NCBI GenBank assembly: GCA_017643385.1
Contig: JAEPNN010000006.1
Span: 62,001 to 126,000 of the forward strand
Source of the DNA: Dinoroseobacter sp.
Lineage (GTDB): Bacteria > Pseudomonadota > Alphaproteobacteria > Rhodobacterales > Rhodobacteraceae
DNA length: 64,000 nucleotides
Direction: 5' to 3'
How positions within the stretch are numbered: the first letter of the stretch is position 1; every line of letters starts with the position of its first letter. Below are positions 17,419-25,836 of this stretch, one piece after another. The notes under the pieces are model-generated. The model was given only the letters and a program-made list of their open reading frames with translations, was not told the DNA's origin and made no database searches. The translations under genes and the position numbers were made by a program.

Positions 17419-18411
17419 ATGACCCGCTTACTTCCCTTTTCCGCCCTCGCTGCCCTGATTGCTGCGTCTCCGGCCATCGCTGAAAACGAAAAAGTCGTCT
17501 TTGGCACGAACTGGCTCGCACAGGCCGAACATGGCGGCTTCTATCAATCGGTTGCCGATGGAACCTATGCTGAATGCGGACTAGATGTCGAAATCGTCAC
17601 GGGCGGTCCACAAGTGAACAACCGTGCGCTGATGCTTGCCGGTCGCATCGATTTCCACATGGGTGGTGACATGCTGCAAGCCTTCAACGCCGTCGCAGAA
17701 GGTATTCCCGTAGTCGCCGTCGCAGCAAGCTTTCAGAAGCACCCTCAGGTCATCCTCGCCCATCCAGGTGTCGCCGACAGCTGGGAAGAACTGAAAGACC
17801 TGACCCTCCTGATCGGAGACAATGGCTTTACAAGTTACTACCAGTGGATGGTCGCCGAGCATGGCTTTACCGTCGAACAGCGCCAGCCCTATACGTTCAA
17901 CCCTGCTCCATTTATCGCAGACGACCAGTTGGGCATGCAGGGGTATCTGTCCTCAGAACCCTACGCAGTTGCGAAAGAAGCCGGGTTCACGCCCAACGTT
18001 TTCTTGATCGCAGATGCCGGCTATTCGACCTACGCCACCACCATTGAAACCATGGCTGCCACCATTGAAGAGCGCCCAGAAGTGGTCAAATGCTTTGTCG
18101 AGGGCTCGATCAAAGGTTGGTACAACTACCTTTATGGTGACAACGCTGCTGCGGATGATCTGATCAAGTCCGCAAACCCGGACATGACCCAGGACAAAAT
18201 CGAATTCGCGATCGCCGCAATGCTTGAAAACGGCATCGTCGACTCCGGCGACGCACTGAACCTTGGTATTGGAGCCATGACCGAAGAGAAAGTTGCCGGC
18301 TTCTTCAACAAGATGGTCGAGGCAGGCGTGATCTCGGGCGATATCGCTTGGGATGCCAGCTTTACCACTGAATTTGTAAACGCGGGCGTGGGGATGGATC
18401 TGAAACCTTAA
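17419..18411 (+). CDS. NMT1/THI5-like ABC importer, substrate-binding protein
   Basis: 330 residues with a Sec signal peptide (RLLPFSALAALIAASPAIAEN, cleavage near residue 21). The mature part starts with the family hallmark VVFGTNWLAQAEHGGFYQSV and has DVEIVTGGPQVNNRALMLAG, the type II binding fold used by ThiY and RibY for pyrimidine- and flavin-type ligands. Start at 17419 follows a perfect GAAGGAGGT site; an upstream ATG at 17344 would hide the signal peptide. It is the first gene of a nine-gene operon. The ligand is probably a small N-heterocycle, judging from the enzymes downstream (inference). Confidence 0.88.
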   Translation: MTRLLPFSALAALIAASPAIAENEKVVFGTNWLAQAEHGGFYQSVADGTYAECGLDVEIVTGGPQVNNRALMLAGRIDFHMGGDMLQAFNAVAEGIPVVAVAASFQKHPQVILAHPGVADSWEELKDLTLLIGDNGFTSYYQWMVAEHGFTVEQRQPYTFNPAPFIADDQLGMQGYLSSEPYAVAKEAGFTPNVFLIADAGYSTYATTIETMAATIEERPEVVKCFVEGSIKGWYNYLYGDNAAADDLIKSANPDMTQDKIEFAIAAMLENGIVDSGDALNLGIGAMTEEKVAGFFNKMVEAGVISGDIAWDASFTTEFVNAGVGMDLKP

Positions 18412-18430
18412 ACGTTTCAGATCCACTTTT
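18396..18430 (+). terminator. stem-loop at the binding-protein stop codon (attenuating terminator)
   Basis: GGATCTGAAAC at 18396-18406 pairs perfectly over 11 bases with GTTTCAGATCC at 18414-18424. The TAA stop codon lies in the seven-base loop, and ACTTTT follows. The T-run is short, so it probably acts as a partial terminator or an mRNA 3'-end protector that lowers expression of the downstream ATPase and permease. Confidence 0.7.
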
Positions 18431-18528
18431 GTGTCTGGCCGGGTCGCTCATCAAATTCTCCCTATGCGCCCCGGCCGGGCACATATTTTTCTTTGACACC
18501 ACTAGCCAATCGCCACGAGACTGCGCTC

Positions 18529-19314
18529 ATGTCCACATCTCCCGCGCCAATCGGCCAGCGCGCACCCGTGCTGCATATGGAAAGCGTCCACAAAGTGTTT
18601 GGAGGCCAGGTTGTTGCCCTCAGCGATATGGAATTGCAGGTGAATGAAGGCGACTTCATCTCCCTGTTGGGACCATCAGGCTGCGGAAAGTCAACCGCGC
18701 TTCGCTTGATTGCCGGGTTGCTGCATCCCACACGGGGACGCATCACATGGGAAGGTGGGCAAGGCAGCGGCGATCTGGGTGTTGTCTTTCAGGAACCCAC
18801 ATTGATGCCCTGGGCAACGGTGGCTCAAAATGTTTGGCTGCCCTATCGATTGCGCGGAAAAACATATAACCACGTCAAAGACGAAGTTCTTGAGGCCCTT
18901 AAGCTTGTTGGTCTAGAGCAATTTCAAAACGCCTATCCGCGTGAGTTGTCGGGCGGCATGAAAATGCGCGTCTCCATTGCGCGGGCCCTCGTCACCAGAC
19001 CGCGTCTTATTTTGATGGACGAGCCTTTTGCAGCGCTTGACGAAATCACCAGGTTTCGCCTGAACAACGACCTGTTAAATCTCAAAGCCAAGATCGGTTG
19101 CACGGTTATCTTTGTAACCCATTCTGTGTTCGAATCTGTGTTTCTGTCCGACCGCATCGTTGTGATGGCAGCACGCCCCGGCAGGGTCATTCGCGAATTG
19201 CAGGTTGATGCACCCTACCCGCGCGATGAGACGTTCCGAACATCCTCCGAATATGCGGCGCATTGTCGGGCAGCGTCAGACGCCTTGCATATTGCGATGG
19301 GAGAAGCCGCATGA
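18529..19314 (+). CDS. ABC importer ATP-binding protein (nitrate/sulfonate/pyrimidine type)
   Basis: 261 residues. Walker A is LGPSGCGKST near residues 50-59, the Q-loop is GVVFQEPTLMPWATV, the signature is ELSGGMKMRVSIARAL, Walker B is LILMDEPFAALDE and the switch is VTHSVFESVFLSD. This is the SsuB/TauB/ThiZ type. A TTG 36 bases upstream could also start it, but the ATG gives the usual N-terminus. It overlaps the permease gene by 4 bases (ATGA). Confidence 0.88.
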   Translation: MSTSPAPIGQRAPVLHMESVHKVFGGQVVALSDMELQVNEGDFISLLGPSGCGKSTALRLIAGLLHPTRGRITWEGGQGSGDLGVVFQEPTLMPWATVAQNVWLPYRLRGKTYNHVKDEVLEALKLVGLEQFQNAYPRELSGGMKMRVSIARALVTRPRLILMDEPFAALDEITRFRLNNDLLNLKAKIGCTVIFVTHSVFESVFLSDRIVVMAARPGRVIRELQVDAPYPRDETFRTSSEYAAHCRAASDALHIAMGEAA

Positions 19315-20183
19315 CGGTTATCGACCCGGAAAACGCACCACTCACAGCCGATATTCCCGAAATCGACGAGGATGAACGCGCCCGCCTCAAGGCGCGCCAG
19401 CTTGAAAAGATCGGGAAATGGATCCTGCCTGCCGTCGTCATGGCGCTTATGATCTTCGGGTGGGACCGCATCGTCGTCTGGAACGAAATTCCGCATTACA
19501 TCCTGCCCGGTCCAGGCCGCGTATTGTCAACGCTGATCGCAGACTGGGCGATGCTGTTTGACGCACTTCTTGTTACGCTCCAGATCACCCTCTTGGCACT
19601 TGCGGTTGCGGTCATCGGAGGTGTGGGGCTGGCGGTGCTTTTCACCCAGTCTCGCCTGGCAGAAATGTCGTTTTATCCTTATGCAGTCATCCTTCAGGTC
19701 ACACCGATTGTCTCCATTGCGCCACTGATCTTTATCTATGTGGACAGCCGCCTTGCGGGCCTGTTGATCTGCGCATGGCTTGTCGCCTTTTTCCCCATCT
19801 TGTCGAACACAACGCTGGGTCTGAATTCCGCAGATCACAATCTGCGCGACCTGTTTCGTATTTACGGTGCCACGCGATGGCAGCGCCTGCGCTTCCTCCA
19901 ATTGCCTTCTGCGCTGCCCTATTTTCTGGGTGGCCTACGTATCGCCGGCGGACTGTCATTGATTGGAGCGGTTGTTGCAGAATACGTCGCGGGCACGGGC
20001 GGAATCGGCTCGGGACTGGCTTTCCGCATTCTCGAAGCCGGCTACCGCCTCAACATCCCGCGCATGTTCGCAGCCCTTATCCTGATTGCCGTGACAGGTG
20101 TCGTGATCTTTGCAGGGCTCAGTTTCCTAAGCCACATGCTGCTTCGCAAATGGCATGAAAGCGCCATAAAACGAGAGGGTTAA
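19311..20183 (+). CDS. ABC importer permease (nitrate/sulfonate/pyrimidine type)
   Basis: 290 residues. A charged cytoplasmic N-terminus of about 45 residues precedes six membrane helices. The ATPase-contact (EAA) loop is LFRIYGATRWQRLRFLQLP near residues 185-203, followed by ALPYFLGGLRIAGGLSLIGA. Single permease gene, so a homodimer is expected. Its stop TAA shares one base with the ATG of the amidohydrolase. Confidence 0.88.
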   Translation: MTVIDPENAPLTADIPEIDEDERARLKARQLEKIGKWILPAVVMALMIFGWDRIVVWNEIPHYILPGPGRVLSTLIADWAMLFDALLVTLQITLLALAVAVIGGVGLAVLFTQSRLAEMSFYPYAVILQVTPIVSIAPLIFIYVDSRLAGLLICAWLVAFFPILSNTTLGLNSADHNLRDLFRIYGATRWQRLRFLQLPSALPYFLGGLRIAGGLSLIGAVVAEYVAGTGGIGSGLAFRILEAGYRLNIPRMFAALILIAVTGVVIFAGLSFLSHMLLRKWHESAIKREG

Positions 20184-21454
20184 TGGATTTTCGCGCACTG
20201 CCCAGCGGCCCCATAACCCTCAAAAATGTCACCATTCCCGCCTGTCTGCTGGACCTGCCCGGAGACCTCATCCGGACAGATATCAGTTTTGACGCTGATG
20301 GGTTTATAAGCCCTGCCACCCCGCTTGCCGTTGAAATGAACGGGGCAATGGTTTTGCCCTGTTTCATCGACATGCACACCCATATCGACAAAGGGCATAT
20401 TTGGAGACGTGCGCCCAATCCGGACGGCACCTTCATGGGGGCACTGACCACCGTGGGCGATGACCGCGTGGCCAACTGGTCGGCAGAAGATGTGTACCGT
20501 CGTGCCGACTTCGCCTTACGATGCGCCTATGTCCACGGCACCCGCGCGCTGCGCACGCATCTCGACGCAATCCCGCCTCAGGACGAGATATCGTTTGAGG
20601 TCTTCTCTGCGCTCCGATCCCAATGGGCGGGCCGCATTGATCTGCAAGCAGCGTGCCTTATCGGATGCGACCGGATGGATCTGGATGGGGAATTTGTGAA
20701 AACAGCTGATATCGTCGCTGCAACAGAAGGCGGCGTTCTAGGCATGGTGACATACCTGATCGAGGATCTTCAAACCCGGCTGGATGGGTTCTTCAAACTG
20801 GCCGCCGACAGAGGTCTTGCAGCCGACTTCCACGCCGACGAAACGATGGATCCTACTGTTAACACGCTCAAAGAAATTGCCCAGACCGTGATCGACACTG
20901 GATTTGAGCCCCCCGTCACCGTCGGGCATACCTGCTCGCTTTCGACAATGCCCGAAGATGAGGCCATGGCGACGCTCGATCTGGTTGCAAAAGCCGGGAT
21001 CAACGTCGTTAGTCTGCCTATGTGCAACCTCTACCTGCAGGACCGCCACGCACATCGCACACCACGCAATCGCGGCATCACTCTGGTTCATGAGATGAAG
21101 ACGCGCGGGATCAATGTCTCCTTTGCCTCAGACAATACCCGCGACCCGTTCTACGCATATGGCGATCTCGATATGCTCGAAGTCCTGCGCGAGGCCACGC
21201 GCATTGGGCATCTGGACCACACCGGCACGGACTGGGTGAAAACGGTCCTGACCAACCCAGCGCAAACCTGCGGCTTTGATGCGCCCAGCCTTGCCCCCGG
21301 CGCGCCTGCAGATCTGGTGATTTTCAAAGCCCGTAGCTGGACCGAACTGTTTTCCAGACCACACTCTGACCGTATTGTGCTGCGCAAAGGTCACGCGATC
21401 CAGCGCAGACTGCCCGACTATTCCGAACTCGACGACCTGATGGAGCCAAGCTGA
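20183..21454 (+). CDS. cytosine-deaminase-like metal-dependent amidohydrolase
   Basis: 423 residues, the size of CodA. Metal and active-site residues of the CodA group are all visible: HTHIDKGHIW near residue 68, ALRTHLDA, the glutamate-bearing FHADETMDPT near residue 215, VGHTCSLS near residue 245 and the aspartate in SFASDNTRDPFYAYG near residue 315. PMCNLYLQDR matches the CodA stretch around its NIHLQGR. The enzyme should hydrolyse an amino or amide group on a cyclic substrate such as a pyrimidine, triazine or creatinine-like ring. It sits between an NMT1-type importer and an FAD oxidase, and its stop overlaps the next ATG (TGATG). The exact substrate is unknown. Confidence 0.82.
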   Translation: MDFRALPSGPITLKNVTIPACLLDLPGDLIRTDISFDADGFISPATPLAVEMNGAMVLPCFIDMHTHIDKGHIWRRAPNPDGTFMGALTTVGDDRVANWSAEDVYRRADFALRCAYVHGTRALRTHLDAIPPQDEISFEVFSALRSQWAGRIDLQAACLIGCDRMDLDGEFVKTADIVAATEGGVLGMVTYLIEDLQTRLDGFFKLAADRGLAADFHADETMDPTVNTLKEIAQTVIDTGFEPPVTVGHTCSLSTMPEDEAMATLDLVAKAGINVVSLPMCNLYLQDRHAHRTPRNRGITLVHEMKTRGINVSFASDNTRDPFYAYGDLDMLEVLREATRIGHLDHTGTDWVKTVLTNPAQTCGFDAPSLAPGAPADLVIFKARSWTELFSRPHSDRIVLRKGHAIQRRLPDYSELDDLMEPS

Positions 21455-22869
21455 TGCCTCTCGATCTGCCTAAAAACGTTACTGCAGCCAAAGCTGCCCT
21501 GTCCCACCTTGAGATGGACGAAAACCCCGCTGCCATTCGGTCCAAATCGCGCGACTTCTTCTGGTACTCTCCGATCCTGAAGGAGAAACTGGATCATCTG
21601 GAAGCCGATTTCGTCGTCTCGCCGCGCTCAGAAGCCGAAGTTATTGAGGTGCTGAAGGCCTGTTATGCCAATGACGTTCCTGTCACCACGCGCGGCGCCG
21701 GGACAGGCAACTACGGACAGGCCATGCCGCTGCGGGGTGGCTGTGTCATGCACCTGCGCCATCTCAACAAGGTCAAATCCATCGAAATGGGCCGGGTGAT
21801 TTGCGAACCGGGATGCATCATCAAAGAACTCGACGCAGAAACCAAAGCCCACTCCGGCCAGGAACTGCGCATGATGCCCTCGACCTATGCGACGGCAACC
21901 ATTGGCGGGTTTATCGCGGGTGGCTCAGGCGGGATCGGATCCTGCACCTGGGGGGCTTTGCGTGATTTCGGAAACATCATTCGCCTGCGTGTTGTCACGA
22001 TGGAGGCAGAGCCCCGTATCATCGAACTGACCGGCGACGAAGTCCCGCGCGTCTCACACGCGTTTGGGACCAATGGCATCATCACCGAAATCGAAATGCC
22101 ACTTGCCCCAGCCTATGACTGGGTCGAATTGATGGTCACCTTCGATGACTTCATGGAAGCTGCCAGCTTTGCAGCCGATGTCGCGGGCCAGGACGGTATT
22201 CTCATCAAGCTTGCAACAGTGATGGAAACGCCGATCCCTGAAAAGTACTTCATCCGCTTGAAGGACCACATCAAAGGAGGCGAGAACATCGTGCTCCTGC
22301 TGGTTGCGCCGCATTCAATGCCGGGCTTTGAAACCTGGCGCAAGGCGACGTACCCGCAAAGCGAGATCCTGTATGACAACACGGACAATGATTGGCCACG
22401 CAATCCAGGACCCGTCCCGGAATATACATGGAACCACACAACCCTGCGCGCGTTGAAGGTGGATCCTACGCTCACCTACCTACAGGTGCGCTATGGCGCG
22501 CCTGATCACATGGAGAAGCTTGCAGCCATCCGAGAGAAGTTCGGCGATGAAGTCCTGCAACATCTTGAGGTGATGAAAGAAGCCGGTCAGGTCATGTTTG
22601 CCTGCCTCCCCATCGTACGCTTTACCACCCCCGAACGACTTGATGAAATCGTCGCGTATCACGAAGAAATCGGCGCGATGGTCTTTAATCCGCATCGCTA
22701 CACGCTGGAAGAAGGCGGCCGCCAATCCGCCGATGAACGTCAGCTGAATTTCAAGCGCGAAGCCGATCCAAAGGGTCTCTTAAACCCCGGCAAGATGATT
22801 GCTTGGGACAAGCCCGATTGGGATTATGCGCGCATGTACGACTATGAACACATGAAAGCCCCGGAATGA
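21454..22869 (+). CDS. FAD-binding oxidase, GlcD/VAO type
   Basis: 471 residues. An FAD-binding PCMH domain fills the first ~220 residues (VTTRGAGTGNYGQAMPLRGGCVMHL near 70-95; STYATATIGGFIAGGSGGIG near 145-165) and a cap domain follows. The C-terminal end FKREADPKGLLNPGKMIAW is the family signature near the flavin. Such enzymes oxidise hydroxy acids, alcohols or amines using FAD. Here it could oxidise a ring carbon or hydroxymethyl group of the imported compound (inference). It overlaps both neighbours by 1-4 bases. Confidence 0.82.
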   Translation: MPLDLPKNVTAAKAALSHLEMDENPAAIRSKSRDFFWYSPILKEKLDHLEADFVVSPRSEAEVIEVLKACYANDVPVTTRGAGTGNYGQAMPLRGGCVMHLRHLNKVKSIEMGRVICEPGCIIKELDAETKAHSGQELRMMPSTYATATIGGFIAGGSGGIGSCTWGALRDFGNIIRLRVVTMEAEPRIIELTGDEVPRVSHAFGTNGIITEIEMPLAPAYDWVELMVTFDDFMEAASFAADVAGQDGILIKLATVMETPIPEKYFIRLKDHIKGGENIVLLLVAPHSMPGFETWRKATYPQSEILYDNTDNDWPRNPGPVPEYTWNHTTLRALKVDPTLTYLQVRYGAPDHMEKLAAIREKFGDEVLQHLEVMKEAGQVMFACLPIVRFTTPERLDEIVAYHEEIGAMVFNPHRYTLEEGGRQSADERQLNFKREADPKGLLNPGKMIAWDKPDWDYARMYDYEHMKAPE

Positions 22870-23450
22870 GCGACCGCGCCTTTGTCCTTTTTGCCCATCC
22901 CTGCCAGGAAAGTTACTCTGCAGCGCTCCACACGACTGTTACCGACACGCTCAGCGCCCGGGGATGGGACATTGACGACTGCGATCTGAATGCCGAAGGG
23001 TTCAACCCCGTGCTAAGCGAAGCCGAACGTCGCGGGTATCATGACGAAGCCACGAACACCGCCCCGGTTCAGTCCTATGTTGACCGCTTGCAGGCGGCAA
23101 CGGCGCTTATCATGGTCTTTCCAGTTTGGAATTTCGGCTATCCGGCAATCCTGAAAGGGTTTCTGGACCGCGTCTTTTTGCCGGGCGTCAGCTTCAAGCT
23201 CGTGGACGGCAAGGTCAAACCGAACCTCACCCACATCCGCAAACTTGCCGCGATCACCACATATGGCGGTACGCGAACGCGTGCATTGCTGGCAGGTGAT
23301 CCGCCACGGCATTGCGTGAAGCGCGCCGTTTGGCATGTCTGTCGCCCAGACAAAATGCGCTACCTCGCGCTTTACGATATGAATCGGGCAACCGATGCAA
23401 AGCGCGCCGGGTTCTTAAGTAAGGTCAGTCAGGAAATGCAGGCTTTTTGA
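22866..23450 (+). CDS. NAD(P)H oxidoreductase, NQO/flavodoxin-like fold (first of pair)
   Basis: 194 residues. The flavodoxin-like fold has AFVLFAHPCQESYSAALHT at the start, MVFPVWNFGYPAILKGFLDR near residues 80-100 (the FMN/FAD-contact WxxxPxxLKG/FxDR signature) and TTYGGTRTR near residue 140. The family reduces quinones, azo compounds or protein-bound flavins. It is a tandem neighbour and distant paralogue of the next gene and overlaps the FAD oxidase by 4 bases (ATGA). Confidence 0.82.
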   Translation: MSDRAFVLFAHPCQESYSAALHTTVTDTLSARGWDIDDCDLNAEGFNPVLSEAERRGYHDEATNTAPVQSYVDRLQAATALIMVFPVWNFGYPAILKGFLDRVFLPGVSFKLVDGKVKPNLTHIRKLAAITTYGGTRTRALLAGDPPRHCVKRAVWHVCRPDKMRYLALYDMNRATDAKRAGFLSKVSQEMQAF

Positions 23451-24046
23451 TGCGTGCGCTTGTGCTCTATGCCCATCCGCTTGAGGGTAGCTTCAATGCG
23501 GCAATCCGGGATCAGGTTATCGCGCAGCTAGAGACTGCGGGCGTTGAAACGCGCGTGAACGATCTTTACCAGCGCAAGTTTCAGGCCTGCCTTAGCCCGG
23601 ATGAACTGTCCAATTACCTCAATTGCCCAGACAACGTTGATGTCGTGAAATCGGAGGTTGAGGATCTGCAATGGGCCGACACACTGATCTTTATCTACCC
23701 CACCTGGTGGTACGGCCTGCCCGCCATTCTGAAAGGGTGGCTTGACCGGGTGCTTCTGCCCGACGTGGCTTTCCTGATGCCCGATGCCACCAATGAAAAC
23801 ATCCGGCCAGGTCTGACAAACATCAAACGCATCGGCGTTTTTACCACCTGTGGCGCATCCCGCTGGCTAACATTCATAGTCGGGGCCCCCGGTAAACGCA
23901 CGTTGCTGCGTGGTGTGCGTTTTATTTGTGCTAAACAGTGCAAAACTGCTTTCGCGGCGCATTACCTGATGGACAGCTCCACACCTGCAAGCCGCGAAAA
24001 ACATCTCAAGAAGGTTCAGCGCAGCCTCGCTAAACTTATCTCCTGA
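23450..24046 (+). CDS. NAD(P)H oxidoreductase, NQO/flavodoxin-like fold (second of pair)
   Basis: 198 residues with RALVLYAHPLEGSFNAAIRD, IFIYPTWWYGLPAILKGWLDR and TTCGASRW, the same signatures as its upstream neighbour. The ATG at 23450 overlaps the previous stop (TGATG). Two adjacent but clearly diverged copies suggest a heterodimer or two different electron acceptors for the flavoenzyme and oxygenase of this operon; that is inference. Confidence 0.82.
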   Translation: MRALVLYAHPLEGSFNAAIRDQVIAQLETAGVETRVNDLYQRKFQACLSPDELSNYLNCPDNVDVVKSEVEDLQWADTLIFIYPTWWYGLPAILKGWLDRVLLPDVAFLMPDATNENIRPGLTNIKRIGVFTTCGASRWLTFIVGAPGKRTLLRGVRFICAKQCKTAFAAHYLMDSSTPASREKHLKKVQRSLAKLIS

Positions 24047-24057
24047 AGGGGCGCACT

Positions 24058-24969
24058 ATGGACCTGCCGATCCTTGATTTCGACCAGTACCGCAGCGGCG
24101 ACAAGGCGGGCTTTGCGGCCGGTTTCGGTGCCGCTGCGCGAGGTCCCGGGTTCTTGTTTCTTAAAAATCATGGCTTGACGACAGGACTGATCGAAAGGGT
24201 TTTCGCCCAATCAAGCGCGTTCTTTGCCCAACCCGAGGAGATCAAACGCGCCAGGGCCATTGGTCCTGAAACCAACAATCGCGGCTGGGCGTATCTCGGG
24301 TCAGAATCTCTCGATGATACCTCTGATCAGATCGATCAGAAGGAAGCCTTCAACATCGGCTGGGACCTCTCGCCAGATGACCCGCGTGTTCTGAAGGCCG
24401 AACCGTTCAGGGGCGTAAATCTCTGGCCAGACCTGCCCGGATTCAAATCCACATTGCTCGACTATTTTGGCCAGGTGCATCAACTCGGTGTGGAGATGAT
24501 GCGGGCCGCGGCCCTTGATCTGGGCCTGCCTGAAACCCGCTTTGATGATGATTTCGATGAACCGCTGGCCACTTTGCGCCTGCTTTCCTACCCCGCCGCT
24601 ACAGGAACCGAAGGGGCTATTGGCGCAGGCGCCCATACCGATTACGGCGCGCTCACGTTCCTTTTGACAGACGGCACCGCTGGTCTGCAGGTGAAACCGC
24701 GGGACGGCGACTGGATCGATGCCCCCGTCGTACCAGACGCATTCGTGGTCAATATCGGGGACTGCCTGATGCGCTGGTCAAACGACACCTACGTGTCCAC
24801 ACCCCATCGCGTGCTTCCCCCCCCAAAGCCGCGCCAATCCATTGCGTTCTTTCTGGACCCAAACCCAGAGGCATTAATCGAGGCCTTGCCGGGGACAGGC
24901 ACTGCAAAATATCCACCAACCACCGGCGCGCGGTACCTGCGCGAGCGACTAGAGGCGACCTATGGTTAG
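24058..24969 (+). CDS. isopenicillin-N-synthase-family 2-oxoglutarate/Fe(II) oxygenase
   Basis: 303 residues. The N-terminal DIOX region (GPGFLFLKNHGLTTGLIERVF) is followed by the jelly-roll core. The iron facial triad is visible as His and Asp in GAHTDYGALTFL near residue 197 and the distal His in YVSTPHRVLPP near residue 253. The 2-oxoglutarate-binding arginine lies in PRQSIAFFLDP near residue 262. Fungal thymine-7-hydroxylase belongs to the same superfamily, which makes hydroxylation of a methyl group on a pyrimidine an attractive but unproven role here. A GAAGGGG site precedes the ATG, and the gene overlaps the creatininase gene by 8 bases. Confidence 0.85.
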   Translation: MDLPILDFDQYRSGDKAGFAAGFGAAARGPGFLFLKNHGLTTGLIERVFAQSSAFFAQPEEIKRARAIGPETNNRGWAYLGSESLDDTSDQIDQKEAFNIGWDLSPDDPRVLKAEPFRGVNLWPDLPGFKSTLLDYFGQVHQLGVEMMRAAALDLGLPETRFDDDFDEPLATLRLLSYPAATGTEGAIGAGAHTDYGALTFLLTDGTAGLQVKPRDGDWIDAPVVPDAFVVNIGDCLMRWSNDTYVSTPHRVLPPPKPRQSIAFFLDPNPEALIEALPGTGTAKYPPTTGARYLRERLEATYG

Positions 24970-25750
24970 AAAACTCAATTGGGCCGACTATCCAACCATC
25001 GATCTGGCACTGACAGATCGCACAGTCGCGATTTTGCCCACGGCCGCGATCGAACAGCACGGTCCCCATCTTCCTGTCGGCGTCGATACCATGATCATGG
25101 AAGGCATGCTTGGACAGCTGCGCGACACATGCCCTGAAGACCTCGATATCCGGATCCTCCCGGTTCAGGCGGTGGGGAAATCAAATGAACACATCCATGC
25201 GCCCGGGACGCTGACGCTGGACGCACCCACGGCACTGGCGGCCTGGCAGCAGATTGGTTTGTCCGTTGCCCGCGCAGGCTGCCGAAAGATCGTCATTGTG
25301 AACTCCCATGGGGGCAACCTCGATCTGATCTCCATCCTCTCACGCGAACTCCGCGTTCGGGCGGGCATGATGGCGGTGAAATGCCAGTGGGGCAGTTTTG
25401 GCAAACCCGACGGTCTTTATTCAGACCAGGAAAATACCTTCGGCATTCATGGTGGCGATCTGGAAACCTCGCTCATGCTGCACTTCCGGTCAGAGCTCGT
25501 TGACATGACAAAAGCCAAAGACTTCCGGTCGACCGCAGAGACATCGCCAATCTCTCCAATAGGGCCCATCAGCCAGGGGTGGATCAGCAAAGACCTCAAC
25601 CCGCACGGCGTCGTTGGCGAGGCACATCTTGCAACGGTGGAAAAAGGTAAAGCCACCTGCGCCCATCAGGTCGCGGGCTTCATTGACCTCCTGCAAACCG
25701 TAGCAAATGCCCCGGTCGATCATCTTGAGGCAACCCAACCTCCAGTCTGA
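24962..25750 (+). CDS. creatininase-family metal-dependent amidohydrolase
   Basis: 262 residues, normal length. Metal ligands are visible in TAAIEQHGPHLPVGVDT (residues 27-43), NSHGGN (near 114-119) and FGIHGGDLETSLML (near 160-173, Glu). The family includes creatininase, the mycofactocin protein MftE and a formamidopyrimidine deformylase of archaeal flavin synthesis. It therefore handles cyclic or formyl amides. As the last gene of the operon it may open or deformylate the product of the upstream oxidations (inference). Confidence 0.85.
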   Translation: MVRKLNWADYPTIDLALTDRTVAILPTAAIEQHGPHLPVGVDTMIMEGMLGQLRDTCPEDLDIRILPVQAVGKSNEHIHAPGTLTLDAPTALAAWQQIGLSVARAGCRKIVIVNSHGGNLDLISILSRELRVRAGMMAVKCQWGSFGKPDGLYSDQENTFGIHGGDLETSLMLHFRSELVDMTKAKDFRSTAETSPISPIGPISQGWISKDLNPHGVVGEAHLATVEKGKATCAHQVAGFIDLLQTVANAPVDHLEATQPPV

Positions 25751-25778
25751 GCCAACAATTCTGCAACAGCCGCAGACC

Positions 25779-25815
25779 CAAAGAAAAACCGCGCGCCCCG
25801 AAAGACGCGCGGTTC
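25779..25815 (-). terminator. intrinsic terminator between convergent operons
   Basis: ACCGCGCG at 25788-25795 pairs with CGCGCGGT at 25806-25813. The A-rich run at 25780-25788 gives a T-run on the minus strand, so it ends the minus-strand operon just after the binding-protein gene. It may also slow transcripts of the plus-strand operon. Confidence 0.85.
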
Positions 25816-25836
25816 AAAGCTTTATCCCTGATCAGA

